Assembly: GCA_030019365.1 (NCBI GenBank)
Contig: JASEFA010000009.1
Location: forward strand, 37,674 to 101,673
Direction: 5' to 3'
Length of the DNA stretch: 64,000 nucleotides
DNA from: Bacillota bacterium
GTDB taxonomy: Bacteria > Bacillota > Sulfobacillia > JACIYH01
This document shows, one piece after another, positions 25,901 to 36,258 of the stretch. How positions within the stretch are numbered: the stretch's first letter is position 1; every line of letters begins with the position of its first letter. The notes under the pieces are model-generated. The model was not told the origin of the DNA and made no database searches. It saw only the letters and a program-made list of their open reading frames with translations. The translations under genes and the position numbers were made by a program.

Positions 25901-26419
25901 TACCTCGACCGCAGCCACGCCGTCGATGCTCTCCAGGCGGGGCTTGAGCACCTCGCGGGCAAAGGTCGTGGTCTCCCCCAGGTCCCCTTCCGTGGCCACG
26001 GTGAGCGACATCACCGGCATGAGGGTGGGATCGAACTTCACCAGGAACGGCCGCCTCGCCCCTTCGGGGAGGTTCACCTGGTCTACCCGCTCGGCCACGC
26101 CGGACCGCGCCTCGGCCATGTCCGTACCCCAGGCGAACTGCAGGATCACCACCGACACGCCTTCCTGGGAAATGGAACGGCAGTCCGTCACTCCCGGGGT
26201 GGTGGCCGCCGCCGCCTCGATGGGCTCCGTCACCAGCGACGAAACCTCCCGCGCGGAAGCCCCGGGATACGAGGTGATGGCCGCCACCACCGGTGCGTTC
26301 AACCGGGGGAGCAACTCCAGTCTCAGGTTGGTGAGCGCCACCACCCCCAGGAGGATGACCGCCAGCACCAGCATGGTGGTGGCCACCGGGCGGCGCACCG
26401 TGTGTTCCCACAGCTTCAC
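22910..26419 (-). CDS. RND-family efflux permease (AcrB/HAE1 type) with long C-terminal tail
   Basis: 1169-residue proton-driven transporter in the cytoplasmic membrane. Two repeats of six helices with large extracellular loops; conserved segments include RRPVATTMLVLAVILLGVVAL (helix 1), SYPGASAREVSSLVTEPIE, LALGVGMLVDNAIVVIESI (helix 4 region Asp), and YIGGIILAGIVVNNAIVMVD. After helix 12 (VIPVAYSLLAG) a cytoplasmic tail of about 140 residues is Ala/Pro/Ser-rich and ends in a predicted helix (MEEFSELLEILGKLFLLVARR). That tail is not normal for the family. No membrane-fusion adaptor or outer-membrane channel gene is adjacent. GTG 26419 matches family N-termini (KLWEHTVRRPV). Confidence 0.88.
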   Translation of the reverse strand: MKLWEHTVRRPVATTMLVLAVILLGVVALTNLRLELLPRLNAPVVAAITSYPGASAREVSSLVTEPIEAAAATTPGVTDCRSISQEGVSVVILQFAWGTDMAEARSGVAERVDQVNLPEGARRPFLVKFDPTLMPVMSLTVATEGDLGETTTFAREVLKPRLESIDGVAAVEVFGSSDPEIQVDLDPAAVDRYGLTQDQIAGVIRASNLDWPLGSVRKDGRELGVRLSGRLQTLDDLRDLVVGYYAVPGAAGAGARPPDGSANASSLATGARSRPAPARPVMRPVRLADVATVERGFAPSTSVSRTGGSPSVELSIQKEGDANTVQVARRLREELDAIRKDYPGAKIFVAMDQARIIEMFLGTLRDNLLAGGALAVLVLFLFLRHLASTFAIAVAIPFSVVATFVLLHFSGLTLNIMTLGGLALGVGMLVDNAIVVIESIFRHLDQGEDPHRAAITGTSEVAMAITASTLTTLAVFLPVVFVGGITGHLFRELALTVSFALAASLVVAVTLVPAMAAHLFRPRSRGGRAPKEGAYARTLRWCLGHRAVVVLGVLLCLGGAAYLAPGIGTEFLPVTDEGAFTIDIAMPAGTDLEATSAKAKEIETILDGFPEVELDTTTVGSGEGFGVVARGVTGGTSRAQILVNLVPEKERKASTAEIMDRVRQRVEEIRGPAQVTFNMQSFASSASGMAWNSMQVYVKSLDSGRLPESTDRVMTALRDVVGLRNLESNLEEAKPELDVSVDRDTALARGVTPAQVAMAVSNAVKGQIVTRVELGSESLPVRVRQDFGHFPTPGDVESVPILASSGQAVKLGDVASLREARGPVSMTRDGQRPSALITALVEGRDLGSVTTDVGKVLGGLDLPEGVTVEIGGASAMMEEGFSGLNLALALSVALVYMVMATQFESLLHPLIIMLTVPLAFVGVVGTLYATGTSLGITAYIGGIILAGIVVNNAIVMVDYINQLRRRGLEGREAIVQGAGVRVRPVLMTALTTLLGLLPLALGWGEGGELNAPLARAVVGGLTTSTALTLLVIPVAYSLLAGTRRWQPASEAAPAPAPSSAAAAVAASPAAPSPAASGAPVPSPSSAAGAAAPPAASPAAGALLEPSLFAGAAVASGGTPASASARKPAQAMVRSGEEVTMEEFSELLEILGKLFLLVARRGNREDRPGV

Positions 26420-26442
26420 GTCCTCGCCCCCCATCCGGCGCA

Positions 26443-26448
26443 ATTATA
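26443..26448 (-). promoter_or_regulatory. Candidate -10 box of the RND gene
   Basis: Perfect TATAAT on the minus strand, giving a leader of about 17 bases to GTG 26419. No clear -35. It lies back to back with the degV promoter, whose -35 is nine bases away. Confidence 0.35.
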
Positions 26449-26456
26449 CTCCCACC

Positions 26457-26485
26457 TTGACACCGGCTTCCAGCGGAGATATCAT
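26457..26485 (+). promoter_or_regulatory. Promoter of the degV operon
   Basis: Perfect TTGACA (26457-26462), 17-base spacer, TATCAT (26480-26485, 5 of 6). About 50 bases upstream of the degV start. This is among the best sigma-A-type promoters in the window. Confidence 0.75.
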
Positions 26486-26542
26486 GACCCCAGGCAAAAT
26501 TGGGTCTTTTGGGATGAGGCCCGCAGGCTGAGGAGGAGAACC

Positions 26543-27394
26543 GTGGGGAAAGTTAAGGTGGTGACGGATAGCTGTTCTGGCTTCCCTCCCGAACTGGCGG
26601 AGGACCGAGGGGTGGCGGTCATCCCCCTCACGGTACGTTTCGGAGACAAAACCTTCCGCGACGGCGTGGACATGACGGCGGAGGAGTTCTACCGCCACCT
26701 GCCCTCCGCCCCTGAGTTGCCCAAGACCTCCCAGCCGTCGGTGGCCGAGTTCCGGGAGCTTTTCGACCGGCTGGCCGGACACGGTGACACGGCGGGAATC
26801 CTGGTGGTCACCCTGAGCCACAAGCTGAGCGGTACATACCAGTCGGCCGTCCAGGCGGCCCGGGAATTCAATCGGGTCCCGGTAGAGGTGGTGGACTCCA
26901 TGAGCGCCTCGGTGCCGCAGACCTTTGCCGCGCTGGCGGCCGCCCGCGCCGCTGACCGGGGGGCGGGGCTGAGAGAGGCGGCGGCAGCCGCCCGGGAGGT
27001 GGCGGCCAGGTCCCGCCTGTATGCCACCCTGGAGACGCTGGAGTACCTGCGCCGGGGCGGGCGCATCGGCCGGGCGGCGGCCTGGGCGGGGGCAGTCCTC
27101 CAGATCAAACCGGTGATCACCATCGACGGCGGCGAGGTGGCGCCGGCGGCCCGCCTGCGGACGCGGGCCAAAGCAGTGGAGTTCATCCTGGATCGCCTGG
27201 GGGATGAGATCAAACCGGACCGGCCGCTGCACGCGGGCATCATCCACGCCAGCTCCCCGCAGGAAGCGGCAGATCTGGCCGGGGAGGTGAGAAGGCGTTT
27301 TCAGCCCGAAGAGATCATCATCTCGGGACTGACCCCCGTCCTGGGCACCCACGCAGGCCCAGGGGCCCTGGGAGTCGCTTACTACCAGGATTAA
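26543..27394 (+). CDS. DegV family fatty-acid-binding protein
   Basis: 283-residue DegV (EDD-fold) protein. Members bind a fatty acid and, in Bacillota, act as FakB subunits presenting it to a fatty-acid kinase. Seen: VVTDSCSGFPPELAEDRGVAVIPL (1-28), KTSQPSVAEFRELF, VVTLSHKLSGTYQSAVQAA, TLEYLRRGGRIGRAAAW and a C-terminal LGTHAGPGALGVAYY, the conserved lipid-head-group site. GTG 26543 has GGAGGAG upstream. First gene of a plus-strand operon with the radical SAM, coiled-coil and AarF genes, which suggests a shared lipid-related role. Confidence 0.9.
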   Translation: MGKVKVVTDSCSGFPPELAEDRGVAVIPLTVRFGDKTFRDGVDMTAEEFYRHLPSAPELPKTSQPSVAEFRELFDRLAGHGDTAGILVVTLSHKLSGTYQSAVQAAREFNRVPVEVVDSMSASVPQTFAALAAARAADRGAGLREAAAAAREVAARSRLYATLETLEYLRRGGRIGRAAAWAGAVLQIKPVITIDGGEVAPAARLRTRAKAVEFILDRLGDEIKPDRPLHAGIIHASSPQEAADLAGEVRRRFQPEEIIISGLTPVLGTHAGPGALGVAYYQD

Positions 27395-27410
27395 CGAGGA
27401 GGCGACGGTC

Positions 27411-28889
27411 ATGAGTACACCGGCCCGGGCTACTCTATCCGCGCGCGCCAAGCGCTATGCCGCCCGCCGGGCCATGGAGTGGCTGACGGGTTACCTGCGC
27501 CGGGACCCCGATCAGGCAGTGAACACCATTCTGTCGTGGGGCACCCGGCTGGCCATCATGGAGGCTCACCGCCGGCAGATCGAGGAGATAGCGGAGACCC
27601 TGCGGCGGAACCCCGCCATGATGCAGTACGTGCGCCGGCTCGCTCTGGAAGTCCACCCCAACCAGCACCGGGGTGCGATTTTCAACTGGTTTGTGAACAA
27701 CATCCTCTTCGGAGTACCCGCCCAGTACGCCCTGGCCGCCAGGCTGGGGCACGGCATCCCCAACTTCATCCTGGTGGATCCAACCGAGGCGTGCAACCTG
27801 CGCTGTGCCGGCTGCTGGGCGGGGGAGTATGCCCAGCACCACACCATGGACTTCGACCTCCTGGACCGCATCGTCACCGAGGCCAAAGACCTGGGCATTT
27901 ACTGGATCGTGATGTCGGGCGGCGAGCCGCTCATATACAAGCGTCTCTTCGACCTCTTCGCCAGGCATCAGGACGTGGCTTTCATGGCCTTCACCAACGG
28001 AACCCTCATCGACGACCGGGTGGCCGACCGCATCCTGGAAGTCGGCAATTTCGTCCCCTGCATCAGCCTGGAGGGGTTCCGGCAGAGCACCGACGGCCGG
28101 CGGGGGCCGGGCGTGTTCGATAAGATCTCGGCGGCCATGGACCGCCTGAAGGAGCGCAGGCTCATCTTCGGGACCTCGGTGACCATCACCCGGAACAACG
28201 TGGAGGAGATCACCTCCGACGCCTTCATCGACTGGCTCATTCAGAAGGGCGCTTTCTTTGGGTGGAGCTTCCACTACATCCCCATCGGGCGGGACCCGGA
28301 CGTCAACCTCATGGTCACCCCCGAGCAGCGGGAATACTTGGTGTGGAGGGTGCGAGAGATCCGCACCACCAAGCCGTATCTGATGGCGGACTTCTGGAAC
28401 GACGGCTACCTCACCCTGGGATGCATCGCCGGGGGGCGCCGCTACTTCCACATCACCGCGTCGGGCCACGTGGAGCCCTGCGCCTTCGCCCACTTCTCCG
28501 TGGACACCATCAAGGGGAAGAGCCTGCGCGAGGTGCTGCAAAACCCCCTCTTCCGCGCCTACCAGAAGCGGCAGCCCTTCAACTCCAACTACCTCCTCCC
28601 CTGCCCCATCATCGACAACCCCCAGGCTCTGCGCGAGATCGTGGCGGAATCTGGCGCCCATCCCACCCACCCCGGTGCCGAGACGGTGCTGCAGGGCCCC
28701 ATCGCCTCCCACCTCGACGACGTATCCCGCCGCTGGGCCGAGCGGGCGGCCCTCATCCAGCGACGGCTGGAGGAGCGGGCGCGCACCCGCGGCCCGGCGG
28801 CCTCCGCGGAAGCGTCCACTGCCGGCACCGCCTGCGCAGGTGAAGAGGAAGAAGAGCGGGTAGCTGTTGCCCACGGAGGCGAGACGTGA
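27411..28889 (+). CDS. Radical SAM protein with CxxxCxxC at residue 128
   Basis: 492 residues. A helical N-terminus of ~115 residues precedes a radical SAM barrel: C128, C132, C135 (CNLRCAGCWAGEY), then IVMSGGEPLIYKRLF and CISLEGFRQSTDGRRG. A downstream segment with further cysteines (LGCIAGGRRYFHI, VEPCAFAHFS, LLPCPIID) could hold an auxiliary cluster, as in HpnH/MoaA-like proteins with a SPASM-type end. The last ~40 residues are low-complexity acidic. RBS AGGAGG; starts 16 bases after degV and its stop overlaps the next ATG by one base. Substrate unknown; membrane-lipid modification would suit the neighbours. Confidence 0.87.
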   Translation: MSTPARATLSARAKRYAARRAMEWLTGYLRRDPDQAVNTILSWGTRLAIMEAHRRQIEEIAETLRRNPAMMQYVRRLALEVHPNQHRGAIFNWFVNNILFGVPAQYALAARLGHGIPNFILVDPTEACNLRCAGCWAGEYAQHHTMDFDLLDRIVTEAKDLGIYWIVMSGGEPLIYKRLFDLFARHQDVAFMAFTNGTLIDDRVADRILEVGNFVPCISLEGFRQSTDGRRGPGVFDKISAAMDRLKERRLIFGTSVTITRNNVEEITSDAFIDWLIQKGAFFGWSFHYIPIGRDPDVNLMVTPEQREYLVWRVREIRTTKPYLMADFWNDGYLTLGCIAGGRRYFHITASGHVEPCAFAHFSVDTIKGKSLREVLQNPLFRAYQKRQPFNSNYLLPCPIIDNPQALREIVAESGAHPTHPGAETVLQGPIASHLDDVSRRWAERAALIQRRLEERARTRGPAASAEASTAGTACAGEEEEERVAVAHGGET

Positions 28890-29185
28890 TGAGCGAGAGC
28901 ATCAGCGAAGCCGCCCTCAAGGCGGCCGACCTGGCCCTGGGGGCCGCCGACTACGCCCTGGAGGCCGCCCGCAAGCTCACCGGGCAACTGACGGGTCGCG
29001 GCGGACAGCACCGCCAGGAGGTGACCCGCCGCCTCGAACGTTTGGCCGAGCGGGGCCGGCGGCTGCGCCTGGCCACCCGCGCCGACCTGGAACAACTGGG
29101 GACGCGTCTGGCCACCCGGGCCGACCTCGAGCGGCTGGAGGCCAGGATTGCCGCCCTGGAGAAAGCGGCCCGGAAAGAAAGCTGA
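28889..29185 (+). CDS. Small coiled-coil (phasin-like) protein
   Basis: 98 residues, strongly helical with Ala/Leu heptads (EAALKAADLALGAADYAL, then LERLAERGRRLRLATRADLEQL). The sequence LATRADLE occurs twice at short spacing, an internal repeat. Resembles phasin or polyhydroxyalkanoate granule-like helices in composition, but no family can be asserted. Start ATG overlaps the radical SAM stop (TGATG) and its own stop overlaps the AarF start in the same way, so all are translationally coupled. It may be a regulator or scaffold of the kinase encoded next. Confidence 0.7.
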   Translation: MSESISEAALKAADLALGAADYALEAARKLTGQLTGRGGQHRQEVTRRLERLAERGRRLRLATRADLEQLGTRLATRADLERLEARIAALEKAARKES

Positions 29186-30855
29186 TGAGGTTCGCCTCCC
29201 GCCGGGCCCAGTTGGCCAGGCTGAGAGAAATCTCCCAGGTCATGTTGCGGCATGGCCTGGGATTTCTCCTTGTGGAGGCCGGCCTTTCCCACCTGGTGCC
29301 CCGGGCCCGGCGCCGTGCCGCTACCCGGGGATACCACCTGCGGGCGGCCCTGGAGGAGCTGGGACCAACCTTCGTTAAGCTGGGCCAGGCCCTGAGCACC
29401 CGCCGGGACCTCTTACCGGCCGACGTCATCCGGGACCTGGAGGCCCTGCAGGATCAGGCCCCGCCCCTGCCCTTCTCGCGGGTGAAAGAGGTCATCGAGG
29501 GGGAGCTCCGGGGGCCCCTGGAAGACGTATTCGCCTCGTTCACACCCGAGCCCCTGGCCGCCGCCTCCATCGGGCAGGTGCACCTGGCCGTCACCCCGGA
29601 GGGACGGACGGTGGCGGTGAAGGTGCAGCGCTGGGGTATCGAGGAGCGGGTGGAGGCAGATCTCGCCATCCTTCAGGAGACGGCCGGTCTAGTCGAGGCC
29701 CGTACCGCCTGGGGGAAACAGTACGGTCTGCGCGACCTGGTACGGGAGTTCGCCCGCACCATGCGGGCGGAGATGGACTACCGCACGGAGGCCGAGCGCT
29801 GCACCCGCTTCGGCGAGAACTTCGCCGGCGATCCCGAGGTCCGTATCCCCGCCGTGCTTCCCGAGTTGACCTCCCGGCGCGTGCTCACCCTGCAGTACGA
29901 AAGCGGGGTCAAGATCACCGACCTGGACGGTCTCCGCGACGCCGGTTACCGCCCCGGGGAAGTGGCCCGCAGGCTCGTGCGGGCCATGATGCGCCAGATC
30001 TTCGCCTTCGGGTTGTTCCACGCCGATCCCCACCCGGGCAACCTGGCCGTGCTCCCCGGGGAAGTGATCTTCTTCATGGATTTCGGGCAGGTGGGGCAGC
30101 TCACCCCCGACCAGCAGGATCTGCTCCAGGAAGGGGTAACGGCCCTGGCCCGGGGCGACGTGGACACCATGGTGCAGGTGGCCCTGGACCTGGGCACGGT
30201 GGGCGACCTGGACCAACAGGCCTTCTCGGCCCGGGTAGCCCATCTGGTGGAGAAATACCTCTCCCGGCCCATGGGCGGGCTCGACCCCGTGGAGGCGGTG
30301 CGGGACGCCCTGGACCTGGCCCGCGAGTTCCGGGTGCGCATACCCTCCGCCTTCGCCCTGCTGGGGAAATGCCTGGGCACCCTGGAGGCGGTGGTCACCA
30401 CCCTGGACCCCGACCTCCGCATCATGGACATGGCCCGCCCCGCCGCCGAGGAGATCCTGCGCCAGCGCGTCTCTCCGCGGGCCGCCCTGCGCCGGGCTCG
30501 CCGCGACCTGGGCCTGTGGTGGTCCATGTTCCGCCGCCTGCCCCGTCGCCTGGACCGGGTCATTGCCAAGCTGGACCGCGACTCCCTGCGCATCCGCTTC
30601 ACCCTGGAGGACCAGGAAGTCCTCCGCCGGGTCGAGCGCCTGGCCACCCGTCTCTCGCTTGCCATCCTGTTCCTGGGCGCCGCCGTGATGGTGACCGGCC
30701 TGGTGGTGGCGGGCGCCGCCGGCGGCGCCCTGCGCCTGCCCGCCTGGATGCTCAGCCCCTTCTTCCTGGCCGCGGCGGGCGCCGTAGTCGCCATGTTAGC
30801 CCTGGCCGTCCTCGCTTCCGCCCTGCTGGGCTCCCGCCCGCGCCGCCGCCGCTGA
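29185..30855 (+). CDS. ABC1/AarF/UbiB-family atypical kinase
   Basis: 556-residue membrane-anchored protein-kinase-like ATPase. N-terminal KxGQ motif (FVKLGQALSTRRDLLP, about residue 62), Ala-rich loop AAASIGQVH, catalytic Lys in VAVKVQ, ADPHPGN (about 279) and DFG (about 299) are all present. The C-terminus has two transmembrane helices (about 490-550) and an Arg-rich end. UbiB relatives support isoprenoid-quinone synthesis or lipid movement; their reaction is ATP hydrolysis rather than classical protein phosphorylation. With degV and radical SAM in one operon, a lipid or quinone precursor is the likely subject. A quinone-reducing complex I is encoded next door, convergently. Confidence 0.9.
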   Translation: MRFASRRAQLARLREISQVMLRHGLGFLLVEAGLSHLVPRARRRAATRGYHLRAALEELGPTFVKLGQALSTRRDLLPADVIRDLEALQDQAPPLPFSRVKEVIEGELRGPLEDVFASFTPEPLAAASIGQVHLAVTPEGRTVAVKVQRWGIEERVEADLAILQETAGLVEARTAWGKQYGLRDLVREFARTMRAEMDYRTEAERCTRFGENFAGDPEVRIPAVLPELTSRRVLTLQYESGVKITDLDGLRDAGYRPGEVARRLVRAMMRQIFAFGLFHADPHPGNLAVLPGEVIFFMDFGQVGQLTPDQQDLLQEGVTALARGDVDTMVQVALDLGTVGDLDQQAFSARVAHLVEKYLSRPMGGLDPVEAVRDALDLAREFRVRIPSAFALLGKCLGTLEAVVTTLDPDLRIMDMARPAAEEILRQRVSPRAALRRARRDLGLWWSMFRRLPRRLDRVIAKLDRDSLRIRFTLEDQEVLRRVERLATRLSLAILFLGAAVMVTGLVVAGAAGGALRLPAWMLSPFFLAAAGAVVAMLALAVLASALLGSRPRRRR

Positions 30856-30961
30856 CACCAGATGCACCACGAGCTACCTGTTTGGCCGCTCTATAGCGCT
30901 CAGCAAGTCGCGTTCATCGAACTCGCAGGCACAAGGGAAACGGCGGATGATCCCAAATCGC

Positions 30962-32548
30962 TCAGGGCAGGATGGCGGTGGCCGCGGCGGCCCAGCCCAG
31001 GAAGTACTCGAAACCGAGGCCGATGACTATGGTGAGGACGGCGGTTACGACCACCACCGCGGTTACCGCCGGGCAAACCCGCTCGTCCGCAGGAGACCGC
31101 TCGCCGGCGAGGGGCGTCCCGGCCGCAGGCACGGCGGGGGAGGGCCCTCCCGAGGCAGGCTCCGGGTGGTGGGGCTCCGCGGGCCGGGTGCCATCCCTCG
31201 CCACGTCGGGCGCTTCCGAAGCGAGGAACATCTGGCGGACGACGCCGTAGTAGTAACCCACGGAGATGACGCTGTTCACCACGATGACCAGGGCCAGCCA
31301 CACCCCGCCCTGCTCCAGGGCGGCGGAGAAGAGGTAGAACTTCCCGAAGAAGCCGGCCGTGGGCGGGATGCCGATCAGGGAGAGGAAGTAGATGACCATG
31401 GCCCAGGCCAGGAGGGGCTGGCGCCGGGCCAGGCCGGTGTAGTCCTCGATTTGCTCCCCGCGGGCGGAGACGGCCACGATGACGGCGAAAACGCCCAGGT
31501 TGGCGAACAGGTAGGCCAGCAGGTAGTAGGCCACCGCCCGGCTCCCCATGGGGGTGCCCACGGCCAGGCCCACCAGGATGTAGCCGGCGTGGGCGATGGC
31601 CGAATACGCCATCATGCGCTTGATGTTCTTCTGGGGAAGGGCCGAGAGGTTGCCCACGAACATGCTCAGCACCGCCAGCACCGCGAAGGCCGGGGTCCAG
31701 GCCGGTCGCAGTTCACCCAGGCCGGCGAAGAACACCCGCAGCAGGGCGGCGAAGGCGGCCGCCTTGGGACCCACCGAGAAGAAGGCCGTGATGGGCGTCG
31801 GTGCGCCCTCGTAGGCGTCGGGTGCCCACATGTGCAGAGGGGCACCCGCCACCTTGAACCCGAACCCCACCACCAGGAAGGCCAGCGCCGCGGACCCCAG
31901 GACCGACCCCGAGGCGGCGCGGGCGATGGCATCCAGGGAGGTGCTCCCCGCGGCACCGTACAGCAGAGAGATACCGAAGAGAAGCACGGCCGAGGCGACC
32001 GCCCCGGTGAGGAAGTACTTGACGGACGCCTCCACCGAGCGGGCGTCCTCCTTCAGGTAACCGGCCAGCACGTAGGAGCAGAGGGACGCCAGCTCCAACC
32101 CCAGGTAAATCATCAGCAGGTCGCGGGAGGAGGCCATGAGCATCATCCCCAGGACGCCCCACAAGAGGAGCGGCCAGTACTCCCCCCGGGCGGGGGCGCG
32201 CTGCCGCAGGAAATCGACGGACACCAGGGCCACCAGCAACCCCGCCGCCAGGAACATCCCCCGGAACAGGGCGGCAAAGGGGTCCAGGGAGAGCATCCCC
32301 GCCCAGAGCTCGGCGCGGGTCCCCAGACCCGGGACCAGGGCCACCAGGGCCACCGCGAAGATAGCCGCCGTCGCCCCTCCCCATGCCGTCTCCACCCCGC
32401 TGGCCGCCGGCCGGGCGGATGCACCGGGGGCGATGGCGCCGGAGGTGGCGGCTGCGGGGACGGGACGGCGGGTGGCGGTGACCACCAGCAGCAGCACGAG
32501 GGAGGCGGCGGTCAGGATGAGTTCGGGTGCCAGAGCAGCCCAGGCCAC
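30962..32548 (-). CDS. nuoN: NADH-quinone oxidoreductase subunit N
   Basis: 528-residue antiporter-like membrane subunit of respiratory complex I; about fourteen helices. Family motifs include AHAGYILVGLAVGTPMGSRA (Lys and His half-channel region) and PPTAGFFGKFYLFSAALEQGG. A central Pro/Ala/Glu-rich loop (about residues 450-500) is longer than usual. GTG 32548 has GGAGGG upstream; the nuoM stop is one base away. Last gene of the operon; 106 bases of convergent space to the aarF gene hold no obvious terminator hairpin. Confidence 0.95.
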   Translation of the reverse strand: MAWAALAPELILTAASLVLLLVVTATRRPVPAAATSGAIAPGASARPAASGVETAWGGATAAIFAVALVALVPGLGTRAELWAGMLSLDPFAALFRGMFLAAGLLVALVSVDFLRQRAPARGEYWPLLLWGVLGMMLMASSRDLLMIYLGLELASLCSYVLAGYLKEDARSVEASVKYFLTGAVASAVLLFGISLLYGAAGSTSLDAIARAASGSVLGSAALAFLVVGFGFKVAGAPLHMWAPDAYEGAPTPITAFFSVGPKAAAFAALLRVFFAGLGELRPAWTPAFAVLAVLSMFVGNLSALPQKNIKRMMAYSAIAHAGYILVGLAVGTPMGSRAVAYYLLAYLFANLGVFAVIVAVSARGEQIEDYTGLARRQPLLAWAMVIYFLSLIGIPPTAGFFGKFYLFSAALEQGGVWLALVIVVNSVISVGYYYGVVRQMFLASEAPDVARDGTRPAEPHHPEPASGGPSPAVPAAGTPLAGERSPADERVCPAVTAVVVVTAVLTIVIGLGFEYFLGWAAAATAILP

Positions 32549-32549
32549 C

Positions 32550-34016
32550 CTACATCCCTCCTACCCGGGCCGCCAGCTGGATCAGAGCGGGATTGGTGAA
32601 GTCCAGCAGCAGCCGCGGGAACACACCCAGCACGGCGATGAGCACGATGAGCGGGATCACCGTGGCCAGCTCCCGGCCGGTGACATCGGGCAGGGCCTCA
32701 AGCTCCGGACGGGACTTGCCCATGAGCACCCGCTGCATCATCCACAGCATGTACCCGGCGGTGATCACGATGGTGGCGGCGCCGATGATCACCAGGGTGC
32801 GGTACACGGGGAAGGACCCCAGCAGCACCAGCAGTTCCGCCACGAAGCCGGACAGGCCGGGCAGGCCCAGGGAGGCGAAGGAGGCGAAGGCGAGGATGAT
32901 GCCATAGGCGGGCAGGGCGGTGTAGAGGCCGCTCAGCTTGGCGATCTCGCGGGTATGGGCGCGGTCATAAATCATCCCCACCAGCAAGAACAGCATCCCG
33001 GTGATCATACCGTGGGAGAACATCTGGAAGATGGCGCCGCTCAACGCCATCGGGGTGCCAGCGGCGATCCCCAGCATGACGTAGCCCATGTGGCTCACCG
33101 AGGAATAGGCCACCAGCTTTTTGAGGTCGGCCTGCCACATGGCCACGAAGGCTCCGTAGATCATGCTGATGACGCCCAGCACGGCGATAGCGTAGGCGAA
33201 GTACGATGCCGCCTCGGGGAAGGTGGGCAGGCTCACCCGCATGAAGCCGTAGGTGCCCATCTTCAGGAGGATACCGGCTAGCAACACGGACACCGCCGTG
33301 GGGGCCTCGACGTGGGCGTCGGGCAACCACGTGTGGAATGGGAATATGGGCACCTTGACCGCGAAGCCCAGGTAGAGGGCGGCGAACACCCAGAGCTGGA
33401 AGTGGAAGGGGAACTTGACCTGCTGTAGGGCCATCATGTCGAAGGTGGGATGGCCCAGGGCCTGGGCGCCCGCGAAGTACATGGCCAGGATGCCCACCAG
33501 CATGACCACGCTACCGAGCAGCGTGTATATGAAGAACTTGATGGCAGCGTACTCCCGGCGCGGGCCGCCCCAGATACCGATGAGGAAGTACATGGGGACC
33601 AGCACCAGCTCCCAGAACACGTAGAAGAGGACGTAGTCCAGGGCGCAGAACACGCCCATCATGCCCGTCTCCAGGAGCAAAAGGAGGGCGAAGTAGTCCT
33701 TGGGCCGCGGCGAGATGTGCCAGGAGGCCAGGCAGGCCAGGAAGGTGAGCAGGGCGGTCAGGAAGACCATGGGGAAGCTGATGCCGTCCACGCCCAGGAT
33801 GTAGTTGATCCCCAGGCTGGGCATCCAGGCCGCCCTCTCTGTGAACTGCATCCCGGCACCGGGCTGGAAGGCGGTGGCCATCCAGATGGAGATGACCAGG
33901 GGGATGGCGGTGCTGACCAGGGCCGCCGCCTTGAAGCCCCGCTCGTCCTGCCGCGGCCACAGGGCCACCACCGCAGCGCCCGCCAGGGGGATGAATATGG
34001 CCAGCGTGAGCAACAT
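32550..34016 (-). CDS. nuoM: NADH-quinone oxidoreductase subunit M
   Basis: 488-residue proton-pumping subunit of complex I, about fourteen helices. Conserved pieces: NYILGVDGISFPMVFLTALL, YVFWELVLVPMYFLIGIWGG (helix 5 Glu), LPDAHVEAPTAVSVLLAGILLKMGTYG (helix 7-8 Lys), SSVSHMGYVMLG. ATG 34016 is three bases from the nuoL stop with no room for a separate ribosome site, so translation is coupled. Confidence 0.96.
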   Translation of the reverse strand: MLLTLAIFIPLAGAAVVALWPRQDERGFKAAALVSTAIPLVISIWMATAFQPGAGMQFTERAAWMPSLGINYILGVDGISFPMVFLTALLTFLACLASWHISPRPKDYFALLLLLETGMMGVFCALDYVLFYVFWELVLVPMYFLIGIWGGPRREYAAIKFFIYTLLGSVVMLVGILAMYFAGAQALGHPTFDMMALQQVKFPFHFQLWVFAALYLGFAVKVPIFPFHTWLPDAHVEAPTAVSVLLAGILLKMGTYGFMRVSLPTFPEAASYFAYAIAVLGVISMIYGAFVAMWQADLKKLVAYSSVSHMGYVMLGIAAGTPMALSGAIFQMFSHGMITGMLFLLVGMIYDRAHTREIAKLSGLYTALPAYGIILAFASFASLGLPGLSGFVAELLVLLGSFPVYRTLVIIGAATIVITAGYMLWMMQRVLMGKSRPELEALPDVTGRELATVIPLIVLIAVLGVFPRLLLDFTNPALIQLAARVGGM

Positions 34017-34019
34017 GCC

Positions 34020-35945
<1,926 letters not shown>

Positions 35946-35949
35946 CCTC

Positions 35950-36258
35950 TCACCCCCTCAGCAGGCGGATGCGGTCCACGTCGATGCCGTGTCGGCGCCG
36001 GGCCAGGAGGAAGATGATGGCCAGGCCTACCGCCACCTCCGCCGCCGCCACCGTGATCACGAACACTGCCAGCACCTGCCCCGCCAGGTCCTGCGGGTGC
36101 AGGTAGCGGTTGAAGGCCAGCAGATTGATGTTGGACGCGTTGAGCATGAGCTCTATGCCCATGAGGATGCGCACCGCGTTGGGCCGGACCAGGGCGCCGA
36201 ACAACCCCAGGGCGAAAAGCGCCGCTCCCAGACCCAGGTAGAACTCAACGGGTACCAC
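35950..36258 (-). CDS. nuoK: NADH-quinone oxidoreductase subunit K
   Basis: 102-residue, three-helix subunit of complex I with the conserved Glu residues of the proton path (VRILMGIELMLNASNINLLAF; AAAEVAVGLAIIFLL). Length is normal. GTG 36258 with GGGGGAG seven bases upstream; it overlaps the nuoJ stop by 14 bases. Longer in-frame extensions into nuoJ were rejected. Confidence 0.95.
   Translation of the reverse strand: MVPVEFYLGLGAALFALGLFGALVRPNAVRILMGIELMLNASNINLLAFNRYLHPQDLAGQVLAVFVITVAAAEVAVGLAIIFLLARRRHGIDVDRIRLLRG

Noticed and set aside
25196..26542. N-terminal extension of the degV frame into the RND gene
   Set aside because: A promoter and ribosome site directly before GTG 26543 define the gene; the extension is antisense to the RND gene.
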